Shown: positions 45,531 to 54,721 of the stretch, one piece after another
How positions within the stretch are numbered: position 1 is the stretch's first letter
How the letters are laid out: each line of letters starts with the position of its first letter
From: Saprospiraceae bacterium
Lineage (GTDB): Bacteria; Bacteroidota; Bacteroidia; Chitinophagales; Saprospiraceae
Direction: 5' to 3'
NCBI GenBank assembly: GCA_016708265.1
Contig: JADJGA010000006.1
Span: 186,001-250,000, forward strand
DNA length: 64,000 bases
Made by a program: the position numbers and the translations under genes
Notes under the pieces: generated by a model
Seen by the model: only the letters and a program-made list of their open reading frames with translations
Databases searched by the model: none
What the model was told of the DNA's origin: nothing

Positions 45531-46286
45531 TTATTTAATACTTTCTTTTATTGAATATAATTTGTGAACATCAGGAGTGATCACGAATTCAATTCTTCTG
45601 TCATATGCATTTTTATCTTTACCATCCATCAGTTCACCGGTAGTTACCTGATCAGCTCTGCCTGCAGCAGACATTTGTTTTTCAGGAACTCCCTGTTTGA
45701 TAAGATATCTCAAAGCATTAAGAGATCTGGCTGAACTGAGTCCCCAGTTGTCCTGGAATTTGTATCTTGTCTTTTTTACAGGTTCTGCGTCAGTATGTCC
45801 TTCAACAAGGATGTCCATCTTTTGATTTTTCTTGAAAATACCACCAAGAATATCAAGCACCTTATTTCCATCTTTGCTCAGTTTATCACTTCCTTTATTG
45901 AAAAGGATGCGGTTTGGAAGGGAAATATACATTTTGTCATACTTTTGGATGATCTTCAGATCCGGATTATCAAAACCTGCAAAAGCTTCTTTGATATCCT
46001 TTTCAAGCTTAGCCAAAGCCATAGCTTTTTCATCTGACAAATTCTTGTATTTCAGCATCTCTGATTTTGATGTGTTAGCATCATTTGTCAGGCTGGTGAT
46101 CTTGCCGTTCAATTCAGTTTCTTTGGCACCATAGTTTTTCTTAAGATCCATCATCTGCTTTTCAAAACTCTGTCCTAAAGCATCTTTTTCTGCCAAAAGG
46201 TCTTTATACTTTTTTGAAGAAACACATGAAGATAAAAACATAGTACCTACCAATAAAAATACGAAGGTTTTTAAAATTGTTTTCAT
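45531..46286 (-). CDS. OmpA-family outer-membrane lipoprotein
   Basis: 251 residues. The lipobox is FLSSC (lipidated cysteine near residue 21). A coiled-coil segment of about 80 residues follows, then an OmpA/MotB peptidoglycan-binding domain from about residue 120 (VEGHTDAEPVKKTRYKFQDN, then WGLSSARSLNALRYLIKQGV, and the closing DRRIEFVI). It should anchor the outer membrane to peptidoglycan. It carries no visible barrel. Confidence 0.92.
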   Translation of the reverse strand: MKTILKTFVFLLVGTMFLSSCVSSKKYKDLLAEKDALGQSFEKQMMDLKKNYGAKETELNGKITSLTNDANTSKSEMLKYKNLSDEKAMALAKLEKDIKEAFAGFDNPDLKIIQKYDKMYISLPNRILFNKGSDKLSKDGNKVLDILGGIFKKNQKMDILVEGHTDAEPVKKTRYKFQDNWGLSSARSLNALRYLIKQGVPEKQMSAAGRADQVTTGELMDGKDKNAYDRRIEFVITPDVHKLYSIKESIK

Positions 46287-46477
46287 TATTAATAAGTTTT
46301 TAATTTACAAATCTTTTCACAGCGCGAAAATAAGTAAAAATAAACTAATTCAGTACTTAATAGAATAAATATTTTTATTTAAATCATTTTTAGATTACAA
46401 ATGTTTAGCCAGATTGTAATGCATTTTCGATTCATTTTTCTACTTTCACATTTTATTTGAATGTTTAAAATATTATT

Positions 46478-47857
46478 ATGAATCATAAAGTAATTATCGA
46501 GCCCTTCAGAATAAAAACAGTGGAAAAAATCAAAATGACCACCGAAGAAGAAAGAAAAGAATTAATAAAAAATGCGCATTATAATACTTTTTTGCTGACA
46601 GCAGAAGATGTTATAATTGATCTCCTCACCGATAGTGGCACTTCAGCCATGAGTGCCGACCAGTGGGCAGGTATACTGAAAGGCGACGAAAGCTATGCAG
46701 GAGCACGTAGCTGGTATAAAATGAAAAAAGCTGTCCAGGACGTTACAGGGTTTGAGTTTATAATTCCCACACACCAGGGGAGAGCTGCAGAACATCTTTT
46801 ATACAATAAAATTGGAGGAAAGGGTAAGATTTTTATTTCAAATACACATTTTGATACCACAAGGGCTAATATCGAATATTCAGGGGCGAAAGCCATTGAC
46901 ATTCCTATTCCTGAAGGACTGATCCCGGAAATGTATCATCCTTTCAAAGGTAATATGGATACAGAAGCACTTAAAAGCACTATAGAAAAATATGGGAGTG
47001 AAAATATTGCTGCTGTAATAATCACCATAACCAACAACAGTGGGGGAGGCCAGCCTGTAAGTCTTCAGAATGTAAAGGATGTTTCCGATATTTGCAGGAA
47101 AAATAAAATACTCTATATAATTGACTCCTGCAGGATTGCAGAAAATGCATATTTTGTCAAACATCGTGAAGAGCAATGCAAAGACATGACATACAAGGAA
47201 ATTGCATTGAAAATGTTTTCTCTGGCAGATGGAACTATCATGAGTGCTAAAAAGGATGCCCTCGTAAATATGGGTGGATTTCTGGCATTGAATGATGAAA
47301 GCATTTTTAATCAATTGCTCACAACACTTATCATAACTGAAGGATTTGCTACGTATGGAGGATTATCCGGAAGAGATATGGAGGCAATAGCTATTGGACT
47401 GGAAGAGGTATTCGAACATGATTACCTGCATTACAGGATCAGAAGCACAACTTATCTGGGAGAAAAACTTCAAAAAATGGGAATATCAGTGATTTCCCCT
47501 ATTGGCGGGCACGCAGTTTATATTGATGCAAAAGCTTTTTATCCCAATATTCCGGTTCATCAGTTCCCCGGTCAGTCACTTGCAGTGGAATTATACAAAA
47601 CAGGAGGGATCAGGGCAGTTGAGATTGGCTCTGTGATGTTTGGTTCCAGAGATGAACAAGGCAATTTTGTTCCTGCAAAGATGGAACTAGTCAGACTGGC
47701 TATTCCAAGAAGAGTATATACTCAAAGCCATATTGACTATGTGGTCGAAGTTTTTGAGGAGCTGATCAAACAAAAACATCTGGCAAAAGGATATAAGGTC
47801 ACATGGGAACCGGAGTTCCTGAGACACTTTACTGCACATTTTGAACCTGTAGGTTAA
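46478..47857 (+). CDS. tnaA: Tryptophanase
   Basis: 459 residues, full length for the tryptophanase/tyrosine phenol-lyase group. The PLP lysine lies in MSAKKDALVNMGG (K259). The specificity segment reads RAVEIGS as in E. coli tryptophanase, not RSMERG as in tyrosine phenol-lyase; this makes tryptophanase the better call. It splits tryptophan into indole, pyruvate and ammonia in the cytoplasm. No tnaB permease or tnaC leader was seen; upstream is 190 nt of AT-rich DNA. Confidence 0.9.
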   Translation: MNHKVIIEPFRIKTVEKIKMTTEEERKELIKNAHYNTFLLTAEDVIIDLLTDSGTSAMSADQWAGILKGDESYAGARSWYKMKKAVQDVTGFEFIIPTHQGRAAEHLLYNKIGGKGKIFISNTHFDTTRANIEYSGAKAIDIPIPEGLIPEMYHPFKGNMDTEALKSTIEKYGSENIAAVIITITNNSGGGQPVSLQNVKDVSDICRKNKILYIIDSCRIAENAYFVKHREEQCKDMTYKEIALKMFSLADGTIMSAKKDALVNMGGFLALNDESIFNQLLTTLIITEGFATYGGLSGRDMEAIAIGLEEVFEHDYLHYRIRSTTYLGEKLQKMGISVISPIGGHAVYIDAKAFYPNIPVHQFPGQSLAVELYKTGGIRAVEIGSVMFGSRDEQGNFVPAKMELVRLAIPRRVYTQSHIDYVVEVFEELIKQKHLAKGYKVTWEPEFLRHFTAHFEPVG

Positions 47858-47975
47858 TCTAATACAGCAATTTATAAGTTAAAGAAAAATTCTTTGTTCT
47901 TAGTATAAAATTTGGGAAAGGTAATTATTACCAATAGTTTTTCATCTTTGACAAATAGTAGTATATGCTATTATT

Positions 47976-48010
47976 AAATTCGTAATTCGTGATTTTTAAT
48001 TCGTAATTTA
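47976..48010. repeat. AATTCGTAATTCGT-type word repeat
   Basis: Three degenerate copies of AATTCGTAATT lie directly before the TIGR02757 gene, ending three bases before its ATG. Confidence 0.5.
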
Positions 48011-48012
48011 TT

Positions 48013-48804
48013 ATGCTGTACAACCCAAAAATAAAGAAGAAACTCGAATATTACCACGACAAATACAATAGCCGGGATTTCATTGAGGGAGATCCCATAT
48101 CCATTCCTCACAGATTTTCCAAAAGGCAGGATATAGAAATTGCCGGATTTCTAACATCAGTTATAGCCTGGGGCAGAAGGTCTATGATAATAAATAATGC
48201 ATCACGACTTATGGAACTGATGGATAATTCCCCCTATGATTTTATAGTTAAACATCAGGAGCATGACAGGAAAAAGTTTATGGATTTTAAACACCGGACT
48301 TTTCAGGTCACTGATACTTTATATTTCCTTGAATTGCTACAGTGGTATTACCAAACTAATGACACACTGGAATCGGCTTTTCTATCAGGTAAGAGCATAG
48401 ATGGCTTTGATATGAAACTTTCACTTGAGGGATTCCACGATCTTTTCTTTTCACTGGAATCAGCTCCTCACAGGACTAAAAAACACATACCTACACCTGT
48501 CAGAAAATCCACATGCAAACGTTTAAATATGTTCCTCCGTTGGATGGTGAGGAGTGATGATAAAGGTGTCGATTTTGGATTGTGGAAAAATATCAGTCCT
48601 GCCGACCTAATGATCCCTATCGATGTACATGTTGAACGATATGCCCGGAAATTCGGTTTGCTGGAACGCAAACAAAGAGACTGGTCGGCAGTTGAAGAGC
48701 TCACTGCTAATCTCAGACTATATGATAAAGATGATCCTGTGAAATATGACTTTGCACTGTTTGGGATTGGGGTGATGGAGGGGGAAGATATTGATTTTTT
48801 ATAA
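48013..48804 (+). CDS. TIGR02757 family protein of unknown function
   Basis: 263 residues. Segments YHDKYNSRDFIEGDPISIPH, AGFLTSVIAWGRRSMIINNA, RWMVRSDDKGVDFGLWK and LMIPIDVHVERYARKFGL fit the TIGR02757/DUF2400 family, widespread in Bacteroidota. The role is not established; helical architecture is expected. An unrelated tnaA gene lies upstream and the oxidase cluster is convergent downstream. Confidence 0.88.
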   Translation: MLYNPKIKKKLEYYHDKYNSRDFIEGDPISIPHRFSKRQDIEIAGFLTSVIAWGRRSMIINNASRLMELMDNSPYDFIVKHQEHDRKKFMDFKHRTFQVTDTLYFLELLQWYYQTNDTLESAFLSGKSIDGFDMKLSLEGFHDLFFSLESAPHRTKKHIPTPVRKSTCKRLNMFLRWMVRSDDKGVDFGLWKNISPADLMIPIDVHVERYARKFGLLERKQRDWSAVEELTANLRLYDKDDPVKYDFALFGIGVMEGEDIDFL

Positions 48805-48845
48805 CAGTGTTATTCCCAAAAGTTACATAATTCTTAAATTAGCAT

Positions 48846-48875
48846 AAACTTGCTTTTTTTAAAAAAATAAAGTTT
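48846..48875. terminator. AT palindrome between convergent genes (possible bidirectional terminator)
   Basis: AAACTT-GC-T7-A7-TA-AAGTTT is a nearly perfect palindrome between the TIGR02757 gene and the last gene of the oxidase cluster. It is AT-only apart from the outer C and G, so the stem is weak. Confidence 0.35.
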
Positions 48876-48905
48876 TGTGATGAGATTTTAATTATGCTAT
48901 CAAAT

Positions 48906-49940
48906 TTATTTTTTTGTATTGAAACTAAAAAACAATAAAGACACAAAACACAAGAAAATCAGTATACCATTTACCTGGTGCAATAAAGCAATGACAATGT
49001 TTATTTTTGTTAAAACTGTAAATATCCCTAATAGTACCTGCAACAATACAGTGTACAGTGTCAGCTTTAAAAGTAATCCGATCAGGGATTTATTAACTGT
49101 TTTTCTAAATCTGAAATAAAATATCGTTACAAATATCAAAACCACGATGGCAAACCACCTGTGTATAAAATGAACCATGCCCGGGTCACTTATCAAACTC
49201 ACAAATCCGTATTCATTGAAAGCCTTTATTGACATGGAAGGAATCCATTCTCCACCCATTTTAGGATATTGAGTATAATAGTACCCTGCATTCAGTCCCG
49301 CAGTAAAAGCCCCGTACACCAATTGAAAGGATAAAATGATCAGGCTTGCAACTGTCCATTTAGCGAATCCTCTGTCTGGAGGAATATCCTTTTTTTCGAA
49401 AGTCAGGCTTAGTGCCAGCCACAGTACATATGATGCCAATAATGTTGCAGATACAAGATGTATAGCAAGCCTGTAATGACTCACATCATTCCGGCCAGAA
49501 AAACCACTTTTAACCATGTACCATCCAAGCCAGGCCTGAAATGAGGCAAGTAAAAAAATGACTATGGTTTTTAAAAGAAGTTTTTTTTGGTTTAAATATC
49601 CTTTTATCCAGAAAAACAGGAATGGGATCAGAAATATAAAACCTATAAGTCTTGCAATCAGACGGTGAAAGTATTCCCATAGGTATATTTTTTTGAAATC
49701 ACTCAGGCTGAAATTCTTGTTTTCAATCTGAAATTCAGGTATGTTTTTGTAATCATTGAATTCCTTTTGCCATTCTGATTCATTCAGAGGTGGTATAATT
49801 CCTGTGATTGGATCCCACTTAACTATTGATAGCCCGGAGTCTGTCAGCCTCACAGCTCCTCCCACTAAAACCATCAGGACTATCAGGAATACTCCAAGGT
49901 AAAGCCATATTATTACAGGTTTAAGGTTTTTGCCTGTCAT
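48906..49940 (-). CDS. ctaA: Heme A synthase (COX15/CtaA family)
   Basis: 344 residues from the ATG at 49940; a GTG codon directly before it could also serve. Eight membrane helices with the typical VGGAVRLTDSGLSIVKWDPI and conserved histidines in LWEYFHRLIARLIG, HYRLAIHLV, VHFIHRWFA and LLHQVNGI. It oxidises heme O to heme A for the aa3 oxidase. It is the last gene of the cox cluster, with a few bases between it and the SCO gene. Confidence 0.94.
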   Translation of the reverse strand: MTGKNLKPVIIWLYLGVFLIVLMVLVGGAVRLTDSGLSIVKWDPITGIIPPLNESEWQKEFNDYKNIPEFQIENKNFSLSDFKKIYLWEYFHRLIARLIGFIFLIPFLFFWIKGYLNQKKLLLKTIVIFLLASFQAWLGWYMVKSGFSGRNDVSHYRLAIHLVSATLLASYVLWLALSLTFEKKDIPPDRGFAKWTVASLIILSFQLVYGAFTAGLNAGYYYTQYPKMGGEWIPSMSIKAFNEYGFVSLISDPGMVHFIHRWFAIVVLIFVTIFYFRFRKTVNKSLIGLLLKLTLYTVLLQVLLGIFTVLTKINIVIALLHQVNGILIFLCFVSLLFFSFNTKK

Positions 49941-49945
49941 CACTT

Positions 49946-50563
49946 TTAATTTTCAGCTATCATTTCCTGCATATCCACTATAAGTTGTTTTATTTCTTCT
50001 GAATCGCTACCTGTATAATAACCCCTTAAATGGCCATCTCTGTCGACAAGTACCATCTTTTCTGAATGCATAAATCCTCCGGGTTCCAGTTTGTCTTTTG
50101 ATATTCCTACGTAGAATCCTTTTATTCCCAATTCATTGATTTTTTTTTCTTCTCCTCTCAAAAAATGCCAGTTAACCGGATCTGCCTGGTATCTTCCGGC
50201 AAATTCCCTTAGTTTTTCAAACGTATCCCTGTCCGGATCAATTGAAAATGCAACAATATTAAAATCATTTTTAAATTTTTCAAGTGATTTCTGTATTCTG
50301 CCGGCAGATTGAGTCATTCTTGGACAGATAGAAGGGCAGGATGTAAAGAAAAAATAGGCTATATAAGGTTTTGACTTAAGTTCCCGAGAACCGAAATCCT
50401 TGCCGTTCTGATCTGAAAACTTAAATTCAGGCAGTGTATAATAAACAGTATCATTGTTTTTAAATCCATGAATTCCCAGATATGGAAGTTTATAATCATT
50501 GTTTTTACATGAAATTAATGTAATAGCAGAAATTAAAATAATAAGCATTATTAAATTCTTCAT
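49946..50563 (-). CDS. SCO1/SenC family copper chaperone
   Basis: 205 residues. A lipobox-like cysteine (LISCKNN, near residue 19) suggests a membrane-anchored lipoprotein. The thioredoxin-fold core has the copper motif FTSCPSICPRM (CxxxC) and the distal histidine in GGFMHSEKMVLVD. It delivers copper to the CuA site of subunit II. The start overlaps the stop of the small CAVC protein gene (ATGA), so the two are coupled. Confidence 0.94.
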   Translation of the reverse strand: MKNLIMLIILISAITLISCKNNDYKLPYLGIHGFKNNDTVYYTLPEFKFSDQNGKDFGSRELKSKPYIAYFFFTSCPSICPRMTQSAGRIQKSLEKFKNDFNIVAFSIDPDRDTFEKLREFAGRYQADPVNWHFLRGEEKKINELGIKGFYVGISKDKLEPGGFMHSEKMVLVDRDGHLRGYYTGSDSEEIKQLIVDMQEMIAEN

Positions 50564-50766
50564 ATATCTAAATCATAGTTTTGTATTACCTTTTTAAAAA
50601 TTAAATACAGGATTAAACCTATTAAAGCTATCAGGAAAATAACCGAGAAAGTGTAAGCTATAATTTCATCATCTGTAATATTTCCCAGGCATACAGCACA
50701 TGCAAATGTATATTGCAGATTAAGGATTAAAACGATAATGGCTATAAATCTGACTTTCATTTTCAT
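50560..50766 (-). CDS. Small CAVC-motif membrane protein of the cytochrome oxidase cluster
   Basis: 68 residues: a signal-like hydrophobic leader, then FACAVCLGN (CxxC), then one membrane helix (about residues 38-60). It is fused into the operon by one-base (TGATG) and four-base (ATGA) overlaps with subunit III and SCO. Small proteins with a CAVC motif recur next to cox genes in Bacteroidota (from memory), but no function is established. A role in oxidase assembly or metal delivery is a guess from position. Confidence 0.75.
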   Translation of the reverse strand: MKMKVRFIAIIVLILNLQYTFACAVCLGNITDDEIIAYTFSVIFLIALIGLILYLIFKKVIQNYDLDI

Positions 50767-51326
50767 CAGTATAAATACAGGAGAAAATATAAAACAGGCC
50801 AGAGAAGTACGACAAAATACCAGAACAAACCAAAAGACCTTATTAACGGTATTTTAAAATCAGCCTTATCTGATCGGTTCAAATAGAAATTCAGGCTTAA
50901 AATCATAATGATGGCAACAAAAACATGGACGCCATGCAATGCGATCAGGGTATAAAAATAAGAAGCATACAGTCCTGTGCTGTTTTGTATGCCAAAATTA
51001 ACGAGATTTGTCCATTCAAAGCCCTGAATTATTAAAAAAATTACTCCTAGCAATATGGTAGCTGACAGCAATAGCCTGTTAAATCTTTCTTTTGATGCTT
51101 TCCTTACAAAACTGTACATGAACACACCGCTTAAGAGCAGTATAGACATATTTGTTAAAGATAGCCATAGCGGTAATCTCGGTTGTTCTGCAGGAGGCCA
51201 GTCCATTGCCTTTGACGCTGCAATGATATAGGCACTCACCAATCCTGCAAAAAACATCATCTCAGTTATGATGATAATGTAAAATGCAATAGTGATCCCG
51301 GGAATTTTGTTTTTTTCTTTATTCAT
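50766..51326 (-). CDS. Cytochrome c oxidase subunit III (second paralog)
   Basis: 186 residues with five membrane helices. ITEMMFFAGLVSAYII, GFEWTNLVNFG and TLIALHGVHVFVAIIM are subunit III features, including the conserved histidine pattern. It is the shorter of two subunit III-like genes in the cluster; the other lies beyond the subunit IV gene. Confidence 0.9.
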   Translation of the reverse strand: MNKEKNKIPGITIAFYIIIITEMMFFAGLVSAYIIAASKAMDWPPAEQPRLPLWLSLTNMSILLLSGVFMYSFVRKASKERFNRLLLSATILLGVIFLIIQGFEWTNLVNFGIQNSTGLYASYFYTLIALHGVHVFVAIIMILSLNFYLNRSDKADFKIPLIRSFGLFWYFVVLLWPVLYFLLYLY

Positions 51327-51335
51327 TTTTTTTAA

Positions 51336-51683
51336 TTATCCCTGATAGACGTCCCTTGGCACAGCAGTTACGTCAAAATATACACCGATTATGAGAGCAG
51401 CCAATGCAAACAATGCCATATAAATAATAACCTGCAGTGGAATTGGTTCCCATCTTAAATGCATGAAATTATTTAGGACCAGAAGAGCTTTCAATGTTGA
51501 TACCACAAAAACAATTGCTACCATCAGAAGGAAATTATCCAGATATGACGCAACTAAACTCACTCCAAATAAGAGTAACAAAGCAAAATATACCTTTAGA
51601 TAATTTGGATGTCCGTGATAGTCATTTTCTTTAGGGAGAACAACTTCATGAGCTAAGCCATCAGTATGTAATTCAGTATTCAT
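51336..51683 (-). CDS. Cytochrome c oxidase subunit IV family protein
   Basis: 115 residues. Three hydrophobic helices with VVSTLKALLVLNNFMHLRWE, typical of the bacterial subunit IV family (COX4_pro-like). A structural oxidase subunit without cofactors, placed between the two subunit III genes. Confidence 0.9.
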   Translation of the reverse strand: MNTELHTDGLAHEVVLPKENDYHGHPNYLKVYFALLLLFGVSLVASYLDNFLLMVAIVFVVSTLKALLVLNNFMHLRWEPIPLQVIIYMALFALAALIIGVYFDVTAVPRDVYQG

Positions 51684-51694
51684 TATTATTTTTT

Positions 51695-52309
51695 TTAATT
51701 TGCAATATACAATAAAGGAAATAAAAATATCCAGATAAGATCTACCATATGCCAGTACAGTCCTGCTATTTCTATTCTGTGAGTATTATTCCCCTTTCGT
51801 GCTCCGAGCATTACAATCAGCAAAACAACTGCTCCCACAATAACATGAAATGCATGCAAGCCCGTCATAAGAAAATAGAATCCCCAATAGGTGCTTTCAA
51901 CGGCCTTTCCCTGTTCTACCAATGCCTTGCCGCTAAAAGTGTATCCGTGATGCAGTTTCTGAGAATACTCTGTGATCTTCACAACCAGGAATATCAAAGC
52001 ACATAAAATTGTAAATGAAATATACAGGGTCATTTTCCTGGTATCTTTTCTGACTGCCGCTGCATGGGCTTTAACCACAAAATAACTGCTTGTCAATAAC
52101 ACAAATGTATTTGTAGCCCCTAATACAATATTGGTCTGAGCAGCCATTTCAGCCCATTCTTCATATCTGAACCTGTACAAAAGATATGCTACTATCAAGC
52201 CTCCGAATATCACAAACTCTCCCAGTATCAGAATCCACATTCCTAGTCTTCCCTGCGGGATATCCTTTAAATCAGGTTTAATGTGTGTAGTATTGCTCAT
52301 AATGCTCAT
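51695..52309 (-). CDS. Cytochrome c oxidase subunit III
   Basis: 204 residues, five to seven helices. It contains RLGMWILILGEFVIFGGLI, TGLHAFHVIVGAVVLL and the closing GLYWHMVDLIWIFLFPLLY, all typical of subunit III. The first ATG overlaps the coxA stop by four bases (ATGA); a second ATG nine bases on (MSNTT) is possible. Confidence 0.93.
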   Translation of the reverse strand: MSIMSNTTHIKPDLKDIPQGRLGMWILILGEFVIFGGLIVAYLLYRFRYEEWAEMAAQTNIVLGATNTFVLLTSSYFVVKAHAAAVRKDTRKMTLYISFTILCALIFLVVKITEYSQKLHHGYTFSGKALVEQGKAVESTYWGFYFLMTGLHAFHVIVGAVVLLIVMLGARKGNNTHRIEIAGLYWHMVDLIWIFLFPLLYIAN

Positions 52310-54003
52310 TTTGTATTTTGAGGAGTAAAATCAAGATCACTTTCGGGATTATTATAATCATATGGCCATCGGGATACAACCGGATATTGATGAAAATTTC
52401 CATGACCCGGAGGTGAATCTGCCTGCCATTCAAGAGTATTGCTTTCCCAAGGATTTTTTTCAGCTTTCCTGCCTTTATAAATTGACATGAAAAAATTGTA
52501 AAGAAAAGCGAATTGAGTAACTATTAATATAATTGCACTGATTGTTGCTATTTGCCTTGCCAGGATATGCTCTGGTTGCATCAAAAGATTTGACCAGCTG
52601 GTATAATCAAAAATCCTCCTGTGTTCTCCCTGCAATCCTAACCAGAACAGAGGTATAAAGGTTGTATTGAAGAAAATAAATGTTCCCCAGAAATGGATCA
52701 AGCCTAAAATCCTGTTCATGTGCCTGCCTGAAAACTTGGGGAACCAAAAATAAATTGCTGAAAATCCTCCTAAAAATACGGTCGGAAACAGTGTATAGTG
52801 GAAATGCGCAATAACAAAATATGTATCATGAGCATAAATATCGAAAACATTTGAACCAAGATGCAAGCCTGTAAACCCACCAAAAAATGTAAATGTTGCA
52901 AGCATCGATAATGCCCACATCATCGGTAATTTAAAGCGTATTTTTCCCCTCCACAGTGTAGCTAAAAATGAGAGGACCATGCCGGCAAAAGGTATAGAAA
53001 TGATTATTGTAAGCAAACTGAAAATACTCGCTGCTCCGGGATCAATGCCAGAAATAAACTGGTGATGTGCCCAGACTACAAGTGATAAAACAGCTGAAAT
53101 AAGCACCAGAACAATTACAAAACGGTAACCAAAAAATGGTTTTCTTGAAAATACAGGAAGTATTTCCCCTACAACTCCAAGTGCTGGCAATAAAAGTACA
53201 TACACTTCAGGATGGCCAAAAAACCAGAATAAATGCTGCCAGAGTATAGGATCTCCACCTCTGTATGCATCAAAAAATCCTGTTCCAATAAGTATGTCCA
53301 TCAGAAGCATAAAGGCTCCTGCTACCAATGGACCGACTGATAAAGTAAACAGCAGGTTAGCTATATTTATCATCCACACAGAAATGGGTAGTCTTAACAA
53401 TGACAAGCCTTTAGCTCTTTTGTTAAGTGTAGTAACCAAAAAATTGATTCCTCCCATCAGCATTGAAATAAATTCCAGGGCAACAGCCAGGAGGAAAAAT
53501 GTATTTCCGGTAAAGAAATTTGCCTTAAAAGTAGTATTGGGATTATTATACCCAAAATCTGATACAGAAAGTGGAGGGTACATTGTCCATCCCCCTCCGA
53601 ATGCACCGGTTGGCATTAAAAATCCACAAAGCAGCACAATGCAGCTCAGCAGGAATGTCCAGTATGAAATTTTATTCAATAACGGAAATGCCATATCGTC
53701 AGTCCCGATCATAATGGGAATTAAATAATTGCCTAACACCGATAAAAGCATCGGCATGCCAACCCAAAAAATCATTATTGCTCCGTGATTTGTCACAAGT
53801 TGATTATATGATTTGGCAGTCAAAGAACCATATAAGGGTATGTCATCAGGACCGAAGGCCAGATTGTATCTGAATACATAAACAAAAAAACCCCCGAAAG
53901 CAGCCATAAACATAGCCGTAAGAAAATATTGAAAACCAATGTCTTTATGATCAAGCGAAAAAAGAAATTTGCTCCAAAATCCCATTTTTTTATGTTCTGT
54001 CAT
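52306..54003 (-). CDS. Cytochrome c oxidase subunit I
   Basis: 565 residues, twelve membrane helices. It carries the copper-B/heme a3 site: FGHPEVYVLLLPALG with the cross-linked His-Tyr pair and the D-channel glutamate, WAHHQFISG, and YFVIAHFHYTLF with the heme ligands. These place it in the A-family (aa3-type) heme-copper oxidases, not cbb3. It reduces oxygen to water with proton pumping. It lies 23 nt after subunit II. Confidence 0.96.
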   Translation of the reverse strand: MTEHKKMGFWSKFLFSLDHKDIGFQYFLTAMFMAAFGGFFVYVFRYNLAFGPDDIPLYGSLTAKSYNQLVTNHGAIMIFWVGMPMLLSVLGNYLIPIMIGTDDMAFPLLNKISYWTFLLSCIVLLCGFLMPTGAFGGGWTMYPPLSVSDFGYNNPNTTFKANFFTGNTFFLLAVALEFISMLMGGINFLVTTLNKRAKGLSLLRLPISVWMINIANLLFTLSVGPLVAGAFMLLMDILIGTGFFDAYRGGDPILWQHLFWFFGHPEVYVLLLPALGVVGEILPVFSRKPFFGYRFVIVLVLISAVLSLVVWAHHQFISGIDPGAASIFSLLTIIISIPFAGMVLSFLATLWRGKIRFKLPMMWALSMLATFTFFGGFTGLHLGSNVFDIYAHDTYFVIAHFHYTLFPTVFLGGFSAIYFWFPKFSGRHMNRILGLIHFWGTFIFFNTTFIPLFWLGLQGEHRRIFDYTSWSNLLMQPEHILARQIATISAIILIVTQFAFLYNFFMSIYKGRKAEKNPWESNTLEWQADSPPGHGNFHQYPVVSRWPYDYNNPESDLDFTPQNTK

Positions 54004-54026
54004 TTTATCTGTTTTATCTGATTAGT

Positions 54027-54698
54027 TTATTTTGTAATACCGTAGATCTTATTCATTGATAGCTGCCAATTTGCCTCATTTTCAACAAAAAGATCACCTC
54101 TCATAATTGAATGTCCTATACCGCAGATTTCAGTACAGCTAATATCAAATTTGCCTTCCTTGTTGAGCTTTACCCACCTGGTAATTGTTCTCCCGGGAAG
54201 CACATCCTGCTTGAACCTTGCCTGAGGCATAAATACGCTGTGTATCACATCCATAGCTTTCAGATCCATGTGTACTACCTTATCTTTTGGCAGATGCAGT
54301 TCATTTACGGCCATAACATCATCGGCAGTATATAGTTTGCCATCAGGTCCGGGATAAAAAATGGTCCACATCCATTGTTTCCCCACAATTGCTACTTTAA
54401 AATCCGCTTCAGGAAGTGTTTGTTCTACTCTGTGCCATATGGAATGTTCAGACATCAAAATGTAAAGGTCTCCGACAAGTAATAAAAACATACCAACATA
54501 TACCCACATTCTCTTTTTGTGTGAATTGCCGGTCATAAACATTTCAGACTTTGTCCGGTTCCTTTTTCTGGTTAGTATCGGATATAAAAATAAAAACAGG
54601 GTAATTATGCTGGCTAATGCTACAACTCCTGTGATTATCCAGAACAGATTGTCAATTTCAAGTCCAATGTCACTTATATTTTCAGGAAATATTTTCAT
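54027..54698 (-). CDS. Cytochrome c oxidase subunit II
   Basis: 223 residues with two N-terminal membrane helices and a cupredoxin domain. The binuclear CuA ligands are intact (VIHSVFMP and CTEICGIGHSIMRG). GKQWMWTIFYPG is the usual aromatic segment for electron entry. There is no fused cytochrome c domain, so an external donor is needed. Confidence 0.95.
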   Translation of the reverse strand: MKIFPENISDIGLEIDNLFWIITGVVALASIITLFLFLYPILTRKRNRTKSEMFMTGNSHKKRMWVYVGMFLLLVGDLYILMSEHSIWHRVEQTLPEADFKVAIVGKQWMWTIFYPGPDGKLYTADDVMAVNELHLPKDKVVHMDLKAMDVIHSVFMPQARFKQDVLPGRTITRWVKLNKEGKFDISCTEICGIGHSIMRGDLFVENEANWQLSMNKIYGITK

Positions 54699-54721
54699 TT
54701 TTTATATTTTAAAATCATATT

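Noticed and set aside
46478..47857. Tyrosine phenol-lyase as the identity of the tnaA-like gene
   Set aside because: The RAVEIGS segment matches tryptophanase; phenol-lyases have RSMERG there.
52306..54003. cbb3-type oxidase subunit I
   Set aside because: The His-Pro-Glu-Val-Tyr motif, CuA-bearing subunit II and heme A genes indicate the A-family aa3 type.
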